From Salinisphaera hydrothermalis C41B8 (GTDB lineage: Bacteria > Pseudomonadota > Gammaproteobacteria > Nevskiales > Salinisphaeraceae): a DNA stretch of 64,000 nt. Below the pieces are notes generated by a model. It did no database searches, was not told the origin of the DNA, and saw only the letters and a program-made list of their open reading frames with translations. Below, one piece after another: positions 15,208-24,370 of the stretch. The number at the start of each line of letters is the position of its first letter. Position 1 is the stretch's first letter. Made by a program: the position numbers and the translations under genes. The stretch covers positions 1 through 64,000 of the forward strand of contig NZ_APNK01000008.1 in the NCBI RefSeq assembly GCF_000732535.1, read 5' to 3'.

Positions 15208-15746
15208 ATTGCGCGTAGCCTCGGTTCATGGGCTATTGCGGTCGAGGCAAACGGCAGTACACCCATTCCAGAGGTGTCGAAAAACCTTTCAAGCCGCTGA
15301 CAGTTTCTTAAGCGATTGATTTGGTTCATATTGTCTGTTGAAAAATCGAGGGCGCGTTAACTGTGGCTCGCTCGCGGGCCCGCGACGGCGGAATATATCA
15401 AAGCGTAATTTATAATAACTTTCTGATATTTAAGTAATTTATTTTTGCGCGCCCGTCTCTTGCAAAGCCCCCCTTCAAACAACTTCGCCCGCTGTCGTCG
15501 TCACGCGCACAGCAGGCTACGGCGCAAATCGTCGAAATAATTAACTCTCAAGCCCAGCCGGAAGAGAAATTGCGGTAGTATCAGGCCCAGCTGAGTTGTC
15601 GATACAGCACAAGCCGCCGGCCAGGGTCGGCATTGAGTTGGCGTTGTCGGCAAGGGTGGGCGGCTCGCTAAGTATCGCAACTGAAAAGGGAGCGCGTTGG
15701 TCCCGGTACTATGCTGATGGGACGCAGCGTTCAATGCTGGGGATTC
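15208..15746. other. Intergenic control region upstream of the initiating sugar transferase
   Basis: 539 bases without a supportable gene. It contains the third copy of the 17-base motif (15275–15291) and a very AT-rich block (about 15395–15450) with TATAAT at 15411. A weak GG-N10-GC match at 15629–15642 (CGGCATTGAGTTGGC) also occurs. The AT-rich block is the likeliest promoter region for the exopolysaccharide operon; which sigma factor uses it is not clear. Confidence 0.5.
15275..15291 (+). promoter_or_regulatory. Third copy of the candidate PrsR/enhancer motif
   Basis: TGTCGAAAAACCTTTCA matches the site at 6106 at 15 of 17 positions. It lies about 455 bases upstream of the sugar transferase start. 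No clear -24/-12 promoter is found at the 62–64 base spacing seen for the PEP-CTERM genes, so its role here is less certain. Confidence 0.4.
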
Positions 15747-17153
15747 ATGAATACGCTTCGTATTTTCAATCACCACGTCCATATCAAGTTTGTACTTTTG
15801 GGCGTGTTGCATTTTCTGATTCTGGTCGGATCCGTCTTTGCAGCCGTCAACATTCGTTTTATCACGGCCGACGGCTCGGTCATCGCCGATTATCCGTTGA
15901 TGACGCTCAAGGCAGTCGCCTACGCCGTGATCATTGTGCTTTGTCTCAGCGCGATGGGCTTATACCGCGCGCAACGAGAGAATCGCTATCTGGCGTTGTT
16001 CGTGCGCGTTGTGGTGGCGTTGGTTTTCGGCGCGGTGCTCGCGGTCGTCGTATATTACGTATTGCCGGGCCTATATCTCGGACGCGGCATATTCGGCTTG
16101 TCGTTATTGCTATCTCTGATCGGCATAGCCAGCGCGCAACTGCTTTTCCACGCGACCGTCGATCAGAAATCAGCCCCCTGGCGTGTGCTGCTCTATGGCG
16201 CCGGGGAGAATGCGACCGAGTTGCTGGCCTTTCTGCGCCGGCGCAGCGACCGTTCGTTGTTCAACTTAATGGGGTGCGTCGTGATTGACGATGAGCCCTG
16301 CAAAGTCGACGAATCCCTTCAGTGCAGGCTTGATGTTCCGCTCGCCGAATATGCCCGGCAGCGAAATATCGATGAGGTAGTCGTTGCCATGGACGATCGG
16401 CGCCGTAATTTCCCGGCGGATGCACTGATCGAATGCCGTGTTTCGGGTATCAATGTCGTGGATATGTTGACGTTCTATGAGCGTCAGACCGGGAAAGTAA
16501 AAACCGAGCTGTTGCAGCCCAGCTGGATTATTTTCTCCCATGGTTTTCGCCAAAGCGCGGTCGACAACGTGCTTAAACGTCTGCTCGACCTGCTTGCGTC
16601 GCTTGTGCTGCTGCTCGTGCTGTGGCCGTTCATGGTGGTCGCGGCCGTGGCGATCAAGGTGGAGGACGGTTTATCGGCGCCGGTTTTGTTCCGCCAGACC
16701 CGTGTCGGCCTGAATGGTCGCGAGTTTGCCATTTACAAATTCCGCAGTATGCGGATTGATGCCGAGGCCATGTCCGGCCCGCAGTGGGCGTCACAGAATG
16801 ATCCGCGCGTGACGCGAGTCGGCCATATCATTCGTAAGCTTCGTATCGACGAGCTGCCACAGCTGTGGAATGTGTTTATCGGCGATATGAGTCTGGTGGG
16901 GCCTCGCCCGGAACGCCCTGAATTTGTCGAGCACCTCACCACGATTCTGCCGTATTACCGCGTTCGGGAATGCGTCAAGCCTGGGGTGACGGGGTGGGCG
17001 CAACTCGGTTATCCGTACGGCGCCTCGGATGAGGACGCCAATGGCAAGCTTCAGCTGGATCTCTATTATGTAAAGAATCGCAGCCTGTTTCTGGACTTGC
17101 TCATTCTGATCAACACGATCGAGGTTGTGTTGTTTCGGAAGGGTAGCCGTTAA
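15747..17153 (+). CDS. Initiating sugar transferase, XrtA/PEP-CTERM type
   Basis: 468 residues; GGGGA sets the ATG at 15747. Four N-terminal transmembrane helices and a Rossmann-like CoA-binding domain ([20 protein letters not shown]) are followed by the bacterial sugar transferase domain from about residue 275. That domain carries [56 protein letters not shown] and PRPERPEF. It attaches the first sugar-phosphate to undecaprenyl phosphate in the inner membrane. This is the form associated with PEP-CTERM loci (EpsB-like). First gene of a long co-directional run; prsK follows after 45 bp. Confidence 0.93.
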   Translation: MNTLRIFNHHVHIKFVLLGVLHFLILVGSVFAAVNIRFITADGSVIADYPLMTLKAVAYAVIIVLCLSAMGLYRAQRENRYLALFVRVVVALVFGAVLAVVVYYVLPGLYLGRGIFGLSLLLSLIGIASAQLLFHATVDQKSAPWRVLLYGAGENATELLAFLRRRSDRSLFNLMGCVVIDDEPCKVDESLQCRLDVPLAEYARQRNIDEVVVAMDDRRRNFPADALIECRVSGINVVDMLTFYERQTGKVKTELLQPSWIIFSHGFRQSAVDNVLKRLLDLLASLVLLLVLWPFMVVAAVAIKVEDGLSAPVLFRQTRVGLNGREFAIYKFRSMRIDAEAMSGPQWASQNDPRVTRVGHIIRKLRIDELPQLWNVFIGDMSLVGPRPERPEFVEHLTTILPYYRVRECVKPGVTGWAQLGYPYGASDEDANGKLQLDLYYVKNRSLFLDLLILINTIEVVLFRKGSR

Positions 17154-17198
17154 TCCGCGTTCGCGGCCTGTCGTCGTGCTGATTGCGAATCGTCGACA

Positions 17199-19310
17199 AT
17201 GTTTCCCGATCTCAACTTGACTCAGATCTGGCTGCTGTCCAATGGCATCGGCGCGGTGGCTTTTTTGGCTGTGGCCGCGTTCATGGTTTTCGGGGTTCAT
17301 GCCCGCCACGCCGCGTCTCGGCTGTTACTGGCGGCCTGCGTGGTATCCGCGGGCTGGTTTACGTTTCTGGCCGCGGCGCCGCTGGTTTCGATCAGCGGAC
17401 CCTGGCTGGATGTGATCGAGACCGCGCGTACCGGCTTCTGGCTCGTGACGGCAGCCTGGGTCGTGCCGCGCGTTTCAAATTCGCTACGCCATTGCTGGCT
17501 GCGTGGTCTGGCGGCGGCCATTCCGGCTCTGGTGCTGTCCTATCTGCTCTGGCGTGTAGTCGCTGAGGGCGGGGCGACGACCGGCGGCCACAGCATGGTC
17601 TTCACGATCGGCGCGCTGGTCATGAGTCTGTATGGGCTGGTGCTGGTCGAGCAAACCTATAGAGCCAGCGGCCTGGATGCGCGCTGGGCCGTCAAGTATC
17701 TCTGCCTCGCCCTGGCGACGATCTTCGCCTACGATTTCGTTATGTATTCAGGCGCGCTCGTGGCGCATCGCATCGCGTTGTCGGTATGGAACGCGCGCGG
17801 CGCGGTCAACGCCCTCGTGGCGCCTTTGATCGGATTGGCCGCCGTACGCAACGCGCAATGGTCTGCTCGCCTGAGTGTTTCTAACCAAGTGATCTTCGGG
17901 ACCGGCGCCCTGATCGTCGCCGGGGCCTATCTGATGATCGTGGCCGGCGGCAGTACCTATATTCGACGATTCGACAGCAGCTGGGCTGAGGTGGGCGCGT
18001 TGCTGTTCACCATCATGTCGACCCTGCTACTCGTGGTGTTCTTTCTGTCCGGTCAGGTGCGTGGTTATGCGCGCGTCATGCTGCACAAGCATCTGCTGCC
18101 GTATCGCTACGATTACCGCGAACAGTGGCTGGCGCTGACACGTCGGCTGAGCCGTGACGACGGTGATTCGGATGTCTATGAACGGGCGATACGAGCTATC
18201 GCGGAGCCGGTCGACAGTCCGGCCGGCGCGCTCTGGCTGGCGCGCGATGGGCGTTTCACTTACGTGACCGATTGGAACATGACGTCGGCCGTTGATGTCT
18301 TCGAACGCGAAGACGGGGCGTTGGCTGATTATCTGGCCCGGACCGGCTGGGTGATCGACCGCGAGGAGTTCGAACGCGACCCGGCGAAATACGACGGTCT
18401 GGCGCTGCCGCCCTGGTTCCTTGGATTGGAGCGCGCCCGGTTCATCATTCCGTTATTCGCCGGGCAGCGTCGCTTGGTGGGCTTTCTCGTCTTGGCTGAG
18501 CCCCGCGCATCGTTCGAGCTCAACTGGGAAGAGATTGATCTGCTCAAAGCCTTTGCACAACAGGTTGGGGTGTATCTCGATTATCAAGAGGCCAACCGCG
18601 CGCTGACGCAGGCCCGTCAATTCGAAGCCTTCAACCGTCTGACGGCGTTCTTGATGCACGACCTCAAGAATATCGCTGGCCAGCAGTCGCTGATGCTGGA
18701 AAACGCCGAGCGGCATAAGAAGAACCCGGCGTTCGTCGACGACATGATCGCCACGATCGATCACTCGGTCACCCGCATGCGAGGGTTGCTCAATCAGTTG
18801 CAGAAAGTCTCGCGCTCCGAGCATCGCACAGAGCGTGTCGACGTTGATGCCGCCGTCGATCAGCTGATCGGCGATTTGGCGAGTACGCGGCCGACGCCGG
18901 TGCGTCGCGGGTCGACTTCCGGAGCCGTGGTCGACGCAGACCGTGATCGGTTGATCATGGTTCTGCGCCATGTAGTGCGTAATGCGCAGGATGCGACGGG
19001 GGACGATGGCCGGGTCGAAGTCGAAACACGGGCTCGCGATGGCGGCGTCGAAATCGCGGTGAGTGATAACGGCGAAGGTATGACTGCGGCATTCATTCGT
19101 GATTCGCTTTTTCAGCCGTTCGTGAGTACGAAATCGGCGCGCGGCATGGGCATCGGGGCGTATCAGGTTCGGGACTTCGCGCGTTCGTCGGGCGGCGATG
19201 TCATCGTCGACAGCACGCCCGGACAAGGGACGCGGTTTGCCATAGTGTTACCGGTGGTGGCCGATTCGGCAGCCGGGACCGACTTAATCCAGGGGAGCAT
19301 CGATCCATGA
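17199..19310 (+). CDS. prsK: PEP-CTERM system sensor histidine kinase
   Basis: 703 residues. About eight transmembrane helices in residues 1–290 are followed by a GAF-like domain (about 310–460). The dimerisation/phosphoacceptor segment is AFLMHDLKNIAGQQ, with His487, and the ATPase domain has VLRHVVRNAQDAT, DNGEGM and a GMGIGAYQVRDFARSSGG block. It phosphorylates the response regulator encoded next, whose ATG overlaps its TGA by four bases. PrsK/PrsR pairs accompany exosortase A loci and control PEP-CTERM and polysaccharide genes. The signal sensed is unknown. Confidence 0.94.
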   Translation: MFPDLNLTQIWLLSNGIGAVAFLAVAAFMVFGVHARHAASRLLLAACVVSAGWFTFLAAAPLVSISGPWLDVIETARTGFWLVTAAWVVPRVSNSLRHCWLRGLAAAIPALVLSYLLWRVVAEGGATTGGHSMVFTIGALVMSLYGLVLVEQTYRASGLDARWAVKYLCLALATIFAYDFVMYSGALVAHRIALSVWNARGAVNALVAPLIGLAAVRNAQWSARLSVSNQVIFGTGALIVAGAYLMIVAGGSTYIRRFDSSWAEVGALLFTIMSTLLLVVFFLSGQVRGYARVMLHKHLLPYRYDYREQWLALTRRLSRDDGDSDVYERAIRAIAEPVDSPAGALWLARDGRFTYVTDWNMTSAVDVFEREDGALADYLARTGWVIDREEFERDPAKYDGLALPPWFLGLERARFIIPLFAGQRRLVGFLVLAEPRASFELNWEEIDLLKAFAQQVGVYLDYQEANRALTQARQFEAFNRLTAFLMHDLKNIAGQQSLMLENAERHKKNPAFVDDMIATIDHSVTRMRGLLNQLQKVSRSEHRTERVDVDAAVDQLIGDLASTRPTPVRRGSTSGAVVDADRDRLIMVLRHVVRNAQDATGDDGRVEVETRARDGGVEIAVSDNGEGMTAAFIRDSLFQPFVSTKSARGMGIGAYQVRDFARSSGGDVIVDSTPGQGTRFAIVLPVVADSAAGTDLIQGSIDP

Positions 19311-20671
19311 ACGCCGTAGCCGAAAGACTGTTGATCGTCGAGGACGATCCCGGGCTGACGCGACAGCTGCGCTGGAGTTTCGATCAATACGATCCGGTCT
19401 TCGCTGAAGACCGCGGTGCCGCCATCGATCAGGTTCGTCGGCATGAGCCACAGGTCGTGTTGCTCGATCTGGGGCTGCCGCCGGAGGCCGACGGAATCGA
19501 CGAGGGGATGCGGGCGTTGTCCGATATCCTGCGTCTTGCACCGGCGACCAAGGTCATTGTCGTGACCGGTAACGGCGACGAAGAAAGTGCGATCAAGGCG
19601 ATCGCGGCGGGCGCTTACGATTTCTATCAGAAGCCGGTGGAGATTCAGGTCGTCGAGCTGATCATCCAGCGGGCATTTCATATCTGGCAGCTCGAGCGTC
19701 AGAACCGACGGCTGCGTGCCGACGCGGATCGCCCGTTGGATGGCCTGATTGCAATTAGCGAGCCGATGCGCCGCATCGTGCGTCAAATCGAGAAGATTGC
19801 CCCTACGAATGCAACCACGTTGCTGCAGGGGGATACCGGCTCGGGCAAGGAAGTGCTCGCTCGGGCCTTACATCGCCTGAGCCCACGTGCGGAGCATCCG
19901 TTCGTGGCTATCAACTGCGCGGCAATTCCCGAGCATCTGCTTGAAAGTGAACTGTTCGGTTACGAAAAAGGCGCGTTCACCGGCGCGCAGAAACAGACCC
20001 TCGGGAAGGTCGAGCTTGCCGAAGGCGGAACGCTGTTCCTGGATGAGATCGGCGACATGGCCCATGGTCTGCAGGCCAAGCTGCTGCGCTTTCTGCAGGA
20101 GCGGGTCATCGAGCGCGTTGGCGGGCGGCACGAAATCCCGGTCGATGCGCGGGTCGTCTGTGCGACGCATCGCGATTTACAGGCGCTCATTGCCGAGGGC
20201 GAGTTTCGCGAGGATCTCTACTACCGCGTAGCAGAAATCACTATTCGTATTCCGCCGCTCCGCGATCGTCAGGGCGATGCGATCGCGATTGCAAAAGCCT
20301 TGTTCGAGCGAGCTAACAAGGAACACGGACGATCACTGCGCGGGTTTTCCGCCGACGCGTTGGCTGCAATCGAGCAGCACGGTTGGCCGGGGAACGTGCG
20401 TGAACTGGAACATCGCGTAAACCGGGCGGTGATTCTCGCCGATGGCAAGTTGATCGATGCCGAGGACCTCGGGCTGGCGAACGCGGCTGCAGAAGACGAC
20501 GACAATCTGCTCAATCTGCGGCAAGTGCGCGATGCGGCAGAACGCGGTGCGCTGGAGAAGAGCCTGGGCCGCGCCGACGGCAATATTTCGAAAGCGGCGA
20601 GACTGCTGGGCGTATCGCGCCCCGCCATTTACGATCTGATGCGCAAGCACGGCATTGATACGAACAACTAA
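19307..20671 (+). CDS. prsR: PEP-CTERM system response regulator, sigma-54 activator
   Basis: 454 residues in NtrC order. The receiver domain has phosphoacceptor Asp54 in VVLLDLGLPP. The AAA+ domain has Walker A GDTGSGKE, the sigma-54-contact motif GAFTGA at 222–227 (ELFGYEKGAFTGA) and GTLFLDEIGDM. The C-terminal Fis-type helix-turn-helix reads GNISKAARLLGVSRPAIYDL. The intact GAFTGA means it can activate RpoN promoters, and such promoters lie at 6184, 7635 and probably 10850. Translationally coupled to prsK; prsT follows 13 bases later. Confidence 0.95.
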   Translation: MNAVAERLLIVEDDPGLTRQLRWSFDQYDPVFAEDRGAAIDQVRRHEPQVVLLDLGLPPEADGIDEGMRALSDILRLAPATKVIVVTGNGDEESAIKAIAAGAYDFYQKPVEIQVVELIIQRAFHIWQLERQNRRLRADADRPLDGLIAISEPMRRIVRQIEKIAPTNATTLLQGDTGSGKEVLARALHRLSPRAEHPFVAINCAAIPEHLLESELFGYEKGAFTGAQKQTLGKVELAEGGTLFLDEIGDMAHGLQAKLLRFLQERVIERVGGRHEIPVDARVVCATHRDLQALIAEGEFREDLYYRVAEITIRIPPLRDRQGDAIAIAKALFERANKEHGRSLRGFSADALAAIEQHGWPGNVRELEHRVNRAVILADGKLIDAEDLGLANAAAEDDDNLLNLRQVRDAAERGALEKSLGRADGNISKAARLLGVSRPAIYDLMRKHGIDTNN

Positions 20672-20684
20672 AAGGAGCCGGGGG

Positions 20685-23534
20685 ATGATCAAGATGAACA
20701 ACGGGCAGGTGCGGTCCAGCCGTGTTGTCGCCGGTCTGATTCCAGTCTGCCTGGCCGGCGTCGTGTTTCTGGCCGGGTGTAGTTCCGCGACGCCTGAGCA
20801 ACGCGTGGCCAAAGCAAGACAGGCTTATCAGCAGCACAATTATCATGCGGCGGAGGTTCAGCTGAAAACGGTGCTACGCAAGCATCCCGATAACGGTGCC
20901 GCATGGGCTTTGCTGGGACACACGTCGTTGGCCGAGCGCCAGTACGATGACGCGATCCATCAGTTCAACAAAGCCAAAACCAACGGTCAGCCGGCGGCCG
21001 CGTTAGCGCTGCCGCTGGGTCGTGCTCTGGTGGCCAGTGGCAAGTATCAACAGGCCCTGAACGCCCTGAACGAACCTGAAAGCAAGTCGCCCGACCATGT
21101 GAGGGCCCTTGTTGCAAGCCTTCGCGGCGACGCCGAACTCGGCCTCGGAGACCGTGACAAGGCGGCCAAGGCCTACGACGATGCGCTTTCGATCGAGCCC
21201 GGCCTGCCCGATGCGCTCCAGGGCAAAGCCCGGCTCGCTCTACTGCGTGGCGACCTGGCCGGCGCTCAGGCCGCCTTGTCGAAGGCGGTTTCCGCGCATC
21301 CTGACGATGTCGGTTCGTTGGTATTGCTCGGCCAGGTCGATTATCGATCCAATCGTTGCGAAGATGCCGTTAAACGTCTGAACCACGCCATGAAAGTGGG
21401 CGGCCAGTCGATGACTGCTTCGCAACAACAGAGCGGATGGGCGCTGTTGGCCGATTGCGAGTTGCGCACAGGCGATCCCGACGCCGCCCGGAAAAACATC
21501 AATTCGCTTCTGGCTGCGAACCAGAACAACCCGTTCGGCAATTATCTGCAGGCGCTGATGGATATTCGCCAGGGCGACTATCAGAACGCGGCGAACCATG
21601 TACAGGCCGCGCTCAACGTCGACCCGAATAATGTGCGCAGTATGACGTTGATGGCATGGATACGGATCGCCCAGGGACGCCCCGATGCCGCACAGCCATT
21701 TCTGACGCGCGTTCTGGCCCGCTCACCGGATGACATGGCGGCGTTACGGCTTCAGGCCGGGCTGTGGATGGCGCAAAACCAGGACGATCAGGCGCGAGAT
21801 CTTCTCGAAAACGCCTATCAGCGACATCCTGACCAGCCGGGTTTGCATCAGGCGTTGTCCGACGTGCTCAAACAGCTCAAGCAAAAACAGTCGGGCGGTG
21901 ATCAGGCGGGCGCCGGGCTCAACACCGTGTCGGTGCAGCTCGATCTGGCGCGCTCACTGGCGCGTATGGGGAGCGAAGCGGCCGCACAGACGGTGCTGTC
22001 TAAAATCAAGCCCAGCACCGCGGCCGAGCAAAGCGAGGTCGCGGCCGCTCGGGTGCAAATCGCCCTGGCCGCGGGGCATGGCGAACAAGCCTTGCAGCAG
22101 GCTAAGGCATTGGCAGACCAAGCGCCCCAGGACGCGAATGCGCAGAAGTTGCTGGCCCAGAGTTATGTGGCGGCCGGGGATATCGCAAAAGCCGCGGACG
22201 TGCTGGCCAAAGCGCATGCCGCCAATCCCGACGACGCTTCGATTATCCGCGCTCAAGCCAGAGTGGCCGTCAGCCAAGGGCTTTATGCCGACGCAATCGC
22301 CGATCTGAAGCCGCTCCATGAGGCGCATCCGGACGACACGAGTCTGACCCTTGCGCTGGCTGGCCTGTACACCAAAGCGGGGCAGGCAGATCGGGGCATC
22401 GACCTGTTGCAATCGGCCGTTCACAACCAGCCGCAGTCCGACGCATTGAATCAGGCTTTGGCGCGTGCCTATCTATTCGCCGGCAAAACTGACCAAGCGG
22501 TGACGCTGATCAATACCCAGCTCGCTGCGCACAAGCAGGATGCGGATTGGCTACATCTTCTGGGGGTCGCGCAGTTGATCAAGGGCAATACGGACGCAGG
22601 ACTGAAAACGCTTGAGCGTGCTGCCGAACAGGCGCCCGATCGGCCCGGTTATGCCTTGGACGTGGCGAAGGCCGATTTGTCGTCTGGCCACCGTGATGAG
22701 GCTATCGACCGATTGCAGAAACTACGTCGCCAGTCGCCAGACTTCTGGCCGGCGGCCGGTTTCCTTGCCTTGGCGCAAGCAGGCGGCGGCGACATCGATG
22801 CGGCGTTGAAACAGGTCTCGGCGCTTCGCGAGGCCGGTCGCGATTATGAAGCGAACGTGCTCGACGGCGATGTATTGCGTGCGGCCAAGCGTTTCGAGCA
22901 ATCCGACGCGGCTTATGAAAAAGCCTACAAGCAGCATCCCAGCCGCCAGTTGGCCATGGCCATGTTCGACGTGCGCCAGGCCGGTCAGTTAAATGATCCG
23001 GCCAAGCCGCTCGAGCAGTGGCTCAACGACTCACCGGACGACGCCGAGACCATGCTGACACTCGCCGCCTGGGATCAGCAACACGCTAAAGCCGATCGTG
23101 CGGCGGCTTTATATCGAAAAGTTCTCGACGAACATCCGGACTCGGTCGTTGCACTCAACAATCTGGCGTTGATCAATGCCGGCGATCATCCACAACGCGC
23201 CCTCGACTATGCGCGCCGCGCCCACCAACAAGCCCCAGCCAACCCTGCCATTGCCGATACGCTTGGTTGGATCATGGTTGGGCAGGGAGATTTGGGCTCG
23301 GGCATTCCGTTACTGGAAACGGCCGAGAAATCTGCAGGCGATTCCAGTCCGGAAATTCGTTTTCACTTGGGTGCGGCGCTGGCCAAACGCGGTCGCGCGA
23401 GTGACCAGACGCGCGCTCGGTCGCTGTTGAGCAAAGCGATATCTGCTGGCTTGCCAAAGGATGAGGAAGCCAGCGCACAACGTCTTATCAAGCAGCTCGG
23501 TAAAACCCCTGATGCGAATGGGGCCGCTGAATGA
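20685..23534 (+). CDS. prsT: PEP-CTERM system TPR-repeat lipoprotein
   Basis: 949 residues from the ATG at 20685, behind AAGGAG; an in-frame start at 20655 would overlap prsR. Signal peptide with lipobox LAGC|SS, then roughly twenty tetratricopeptide repeats along the whole length (for example PDNGAAWALLGHTSLAERQY). The length matches the long TPR lipoproteins of exosortase A loci. It is expected at the outer membrane's periplasmic face as a scaffold for the secretion/assembly complex; the exact partner is not known. Same strand and close spacing make it part of the prsK–prsR unit. Confidence 0.93.
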   Translation: MIKMNNGQVRSSRVVAGLIPVCLAGVVFLAGCSSATPEQRVAKARQAYQQHNYHAAEVQLKTVLRKHPDNGAAWALLGHTSLAERQYDDAIHQFNKAKTNGQPAAALALPLGRALVASGKYQQALNALNEPESKSPDHVRALVASLRGDAELGLGDRDKAAKAYDDALSIEPGLPDALQGKARLALLRGDLAGAQAALSKAVSAHPDDVGSLVLLGQVDYRSNRCEDAVKRLNHAMKVGGQSMTASQQQSGWALLADCELRTGDPDAARKNINSLLAANQNNPFGNYLQALMDIRQGDYQNAANHVQAALNVDPNNVRSMTLMAWIRIAQGRPDAAQPFLTRVLARSPDDMAALRLQAGLWMAQNQDDQARDLLENAYQRHPDQPGLHQALSDVLKQLKQKQSGGDQAGAGLNTVSVQLDLARSLARMGSEAAAQTVLSKIKPSTAAEQSEVAAARVQIALAAGHGEQALQQAKALADQAPQDANAQKLLAQSYVAAGDIAKAADVLAKAHAANPDDASIIRAQARVAVSQGLYADAIADLKPLHEAHPDDTSLTLALAGLYTKAGQADRGIDLLQSAVHNQPQSDALNQALARAYLFAGKTDQAVTLINTQLAAHKQDADWLHLLGVAQLIKGNTDAGLKTLERAAEQAPDRPGYALDVAKADLSSGHRDEAIDRLQKLRRQSPDFWPAAGFLALAQAGGGDIDAALKQVSALREAGRDYEANVLDGDVLRAAKRFEQSDAAYEKAYKQHPSRQLAMAMFDVRQAGQLNDPAKPLEQWLNDSPDDAETMLTLAAWDQQHAKADRAAALYRKVLDEHPDSVVALNNLALINAGDHPQRALDYARRAHQQAPANPAIADTLGWIMVGQGDLGSGIPLLETAEKSAGDSSPEIRFHLGAALAKRGRASDQTRARSLLSKAISAGLPKDEEASAQRLIKQLGKTPDANGAAE

Positions 23535-23691
23535 ATAACCTGTCGCGCGGTCGGCATGATAATTTCGTTTACAATGCGACGAATACCGCTGCATGATGCG
23601 GCGGACTGGCGTTGGCCGCAAAGTGATTGTGGCGGATAGAGGGCGCACGCGCCGGTCGTACACTCGGGCTCGGCTTTTGGGGGATGGCACT

Positions 23692-24303
23692 GTGGTTCAA
23701 AATCGTTTCTTTCTGACTTGGGTCCTGGCGATTCTCGCGGTCTGCTTCGTGGCGGGTTGCGCCTCGGCGCCACCCAAAGTGCTGCAGGGCCAAGCGCCGG
23801 ACAGTGCATACCGCATCGGGCCCGGTGATCAGCTCCAGATCTACGTGCGTAACAACCCGGATCTGAGCATGTCGGTTCCGGTGAGGCCGGACGGCAAAAT
23901 CTCGATTCCGCTGGTGCAGTCCATGCAGGCGTCCGATAAGACGCCCAAGCAGCTTGCCAGCGACCTGCAGAACGCGTTGTCGGCCTACGTGCGAGATCCG
24001 CGGGTGACCGTGATCGTGACGCAGTTCCACGGCACCTACGCCGATCAAGTGCGTGTCGTCGGCGAGGCGACCCGGCCGCAGTCCATGCCTTACCGGACCG
24101 GCATGACGCTGCTCGACGTGATGATCAACGTCGGCGGTTTGACGCAGTTCGCCGCCGGGAATCGCGCCAAGCTGGTGCGTCACGAAAACGGTCAAACCAA
24201 GACCTTCAACGTGGATATACAGGACCTGCTCAACGGCGATATCAAAGATAACGTGCCGGTCCATCCGGGGGATGTGATCATCATTCCCCGAACGTATTTC
24301 TAG
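23692..24303 (+). CDS. Polysaccharide export lipoprotein (Wza/EpsA type, XrtA-associated)
   Basis: 204 residues from a GTG at 23692, supported by GGGGGA eight bases upstream and by a signal peptide starting right there. The lipobox is FVAGC|AS. YRIGPGDQLQIYV marks the polysaccharide export (poly-Ala-rich PES) domain, followed by two SLBB-like segments (VRVVGEATRPQSMPYRTG and VPVHPGDVIIIP). It should form or line the outer-membrane export pore. At 204 residues it is shorter than Wza (379), as is usual for exosortase-associated versions. The chain-length gene starts 67 bp downstream. Confidence 0.93.
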   Translation: MVQNRFFLTWVLAILAVCFVAGCASAPPKVLQGQAPDSAYRIGPGDQLQIYVRNNPDLSMSVPVRPDGKISIPLVQSMQASDKTPKQLASDLQNALSAYVRDPRVTVIVTQFHGTYADQVRVVGEATRPQSMPYRTGMTLLDVMINVGGLTQFAAGNRAKLVRHENGQTKTFNVDIQDLLNGDIKDNVPVHPGDVIIIPRTYF

Positions 24304-24370
24304 TATTTCGGTGCATTGCGGCCGGGTCGCGCGGCGCCTGCCGCAACGTGCGTCAAGTTGAGCGAGGGCC

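Noticed and set aside
15629-15644. Possible sigma-54 promoter CGGCATTGAGTTGGC before the sugar transferase
   Set aside because: Spacing fits, but the -12 half is TGGC and the -24 half lacks TTGG; not strong enough to list as a promoter.
23684-23700. TGGCACTGTGGTTCA as a sigma-54 promoter before the export lipoprotein gene
   Set aside because: The -12 dinucleotide is CA, not GC, and the sequence overlaps the ribosome-binding site and start codon.
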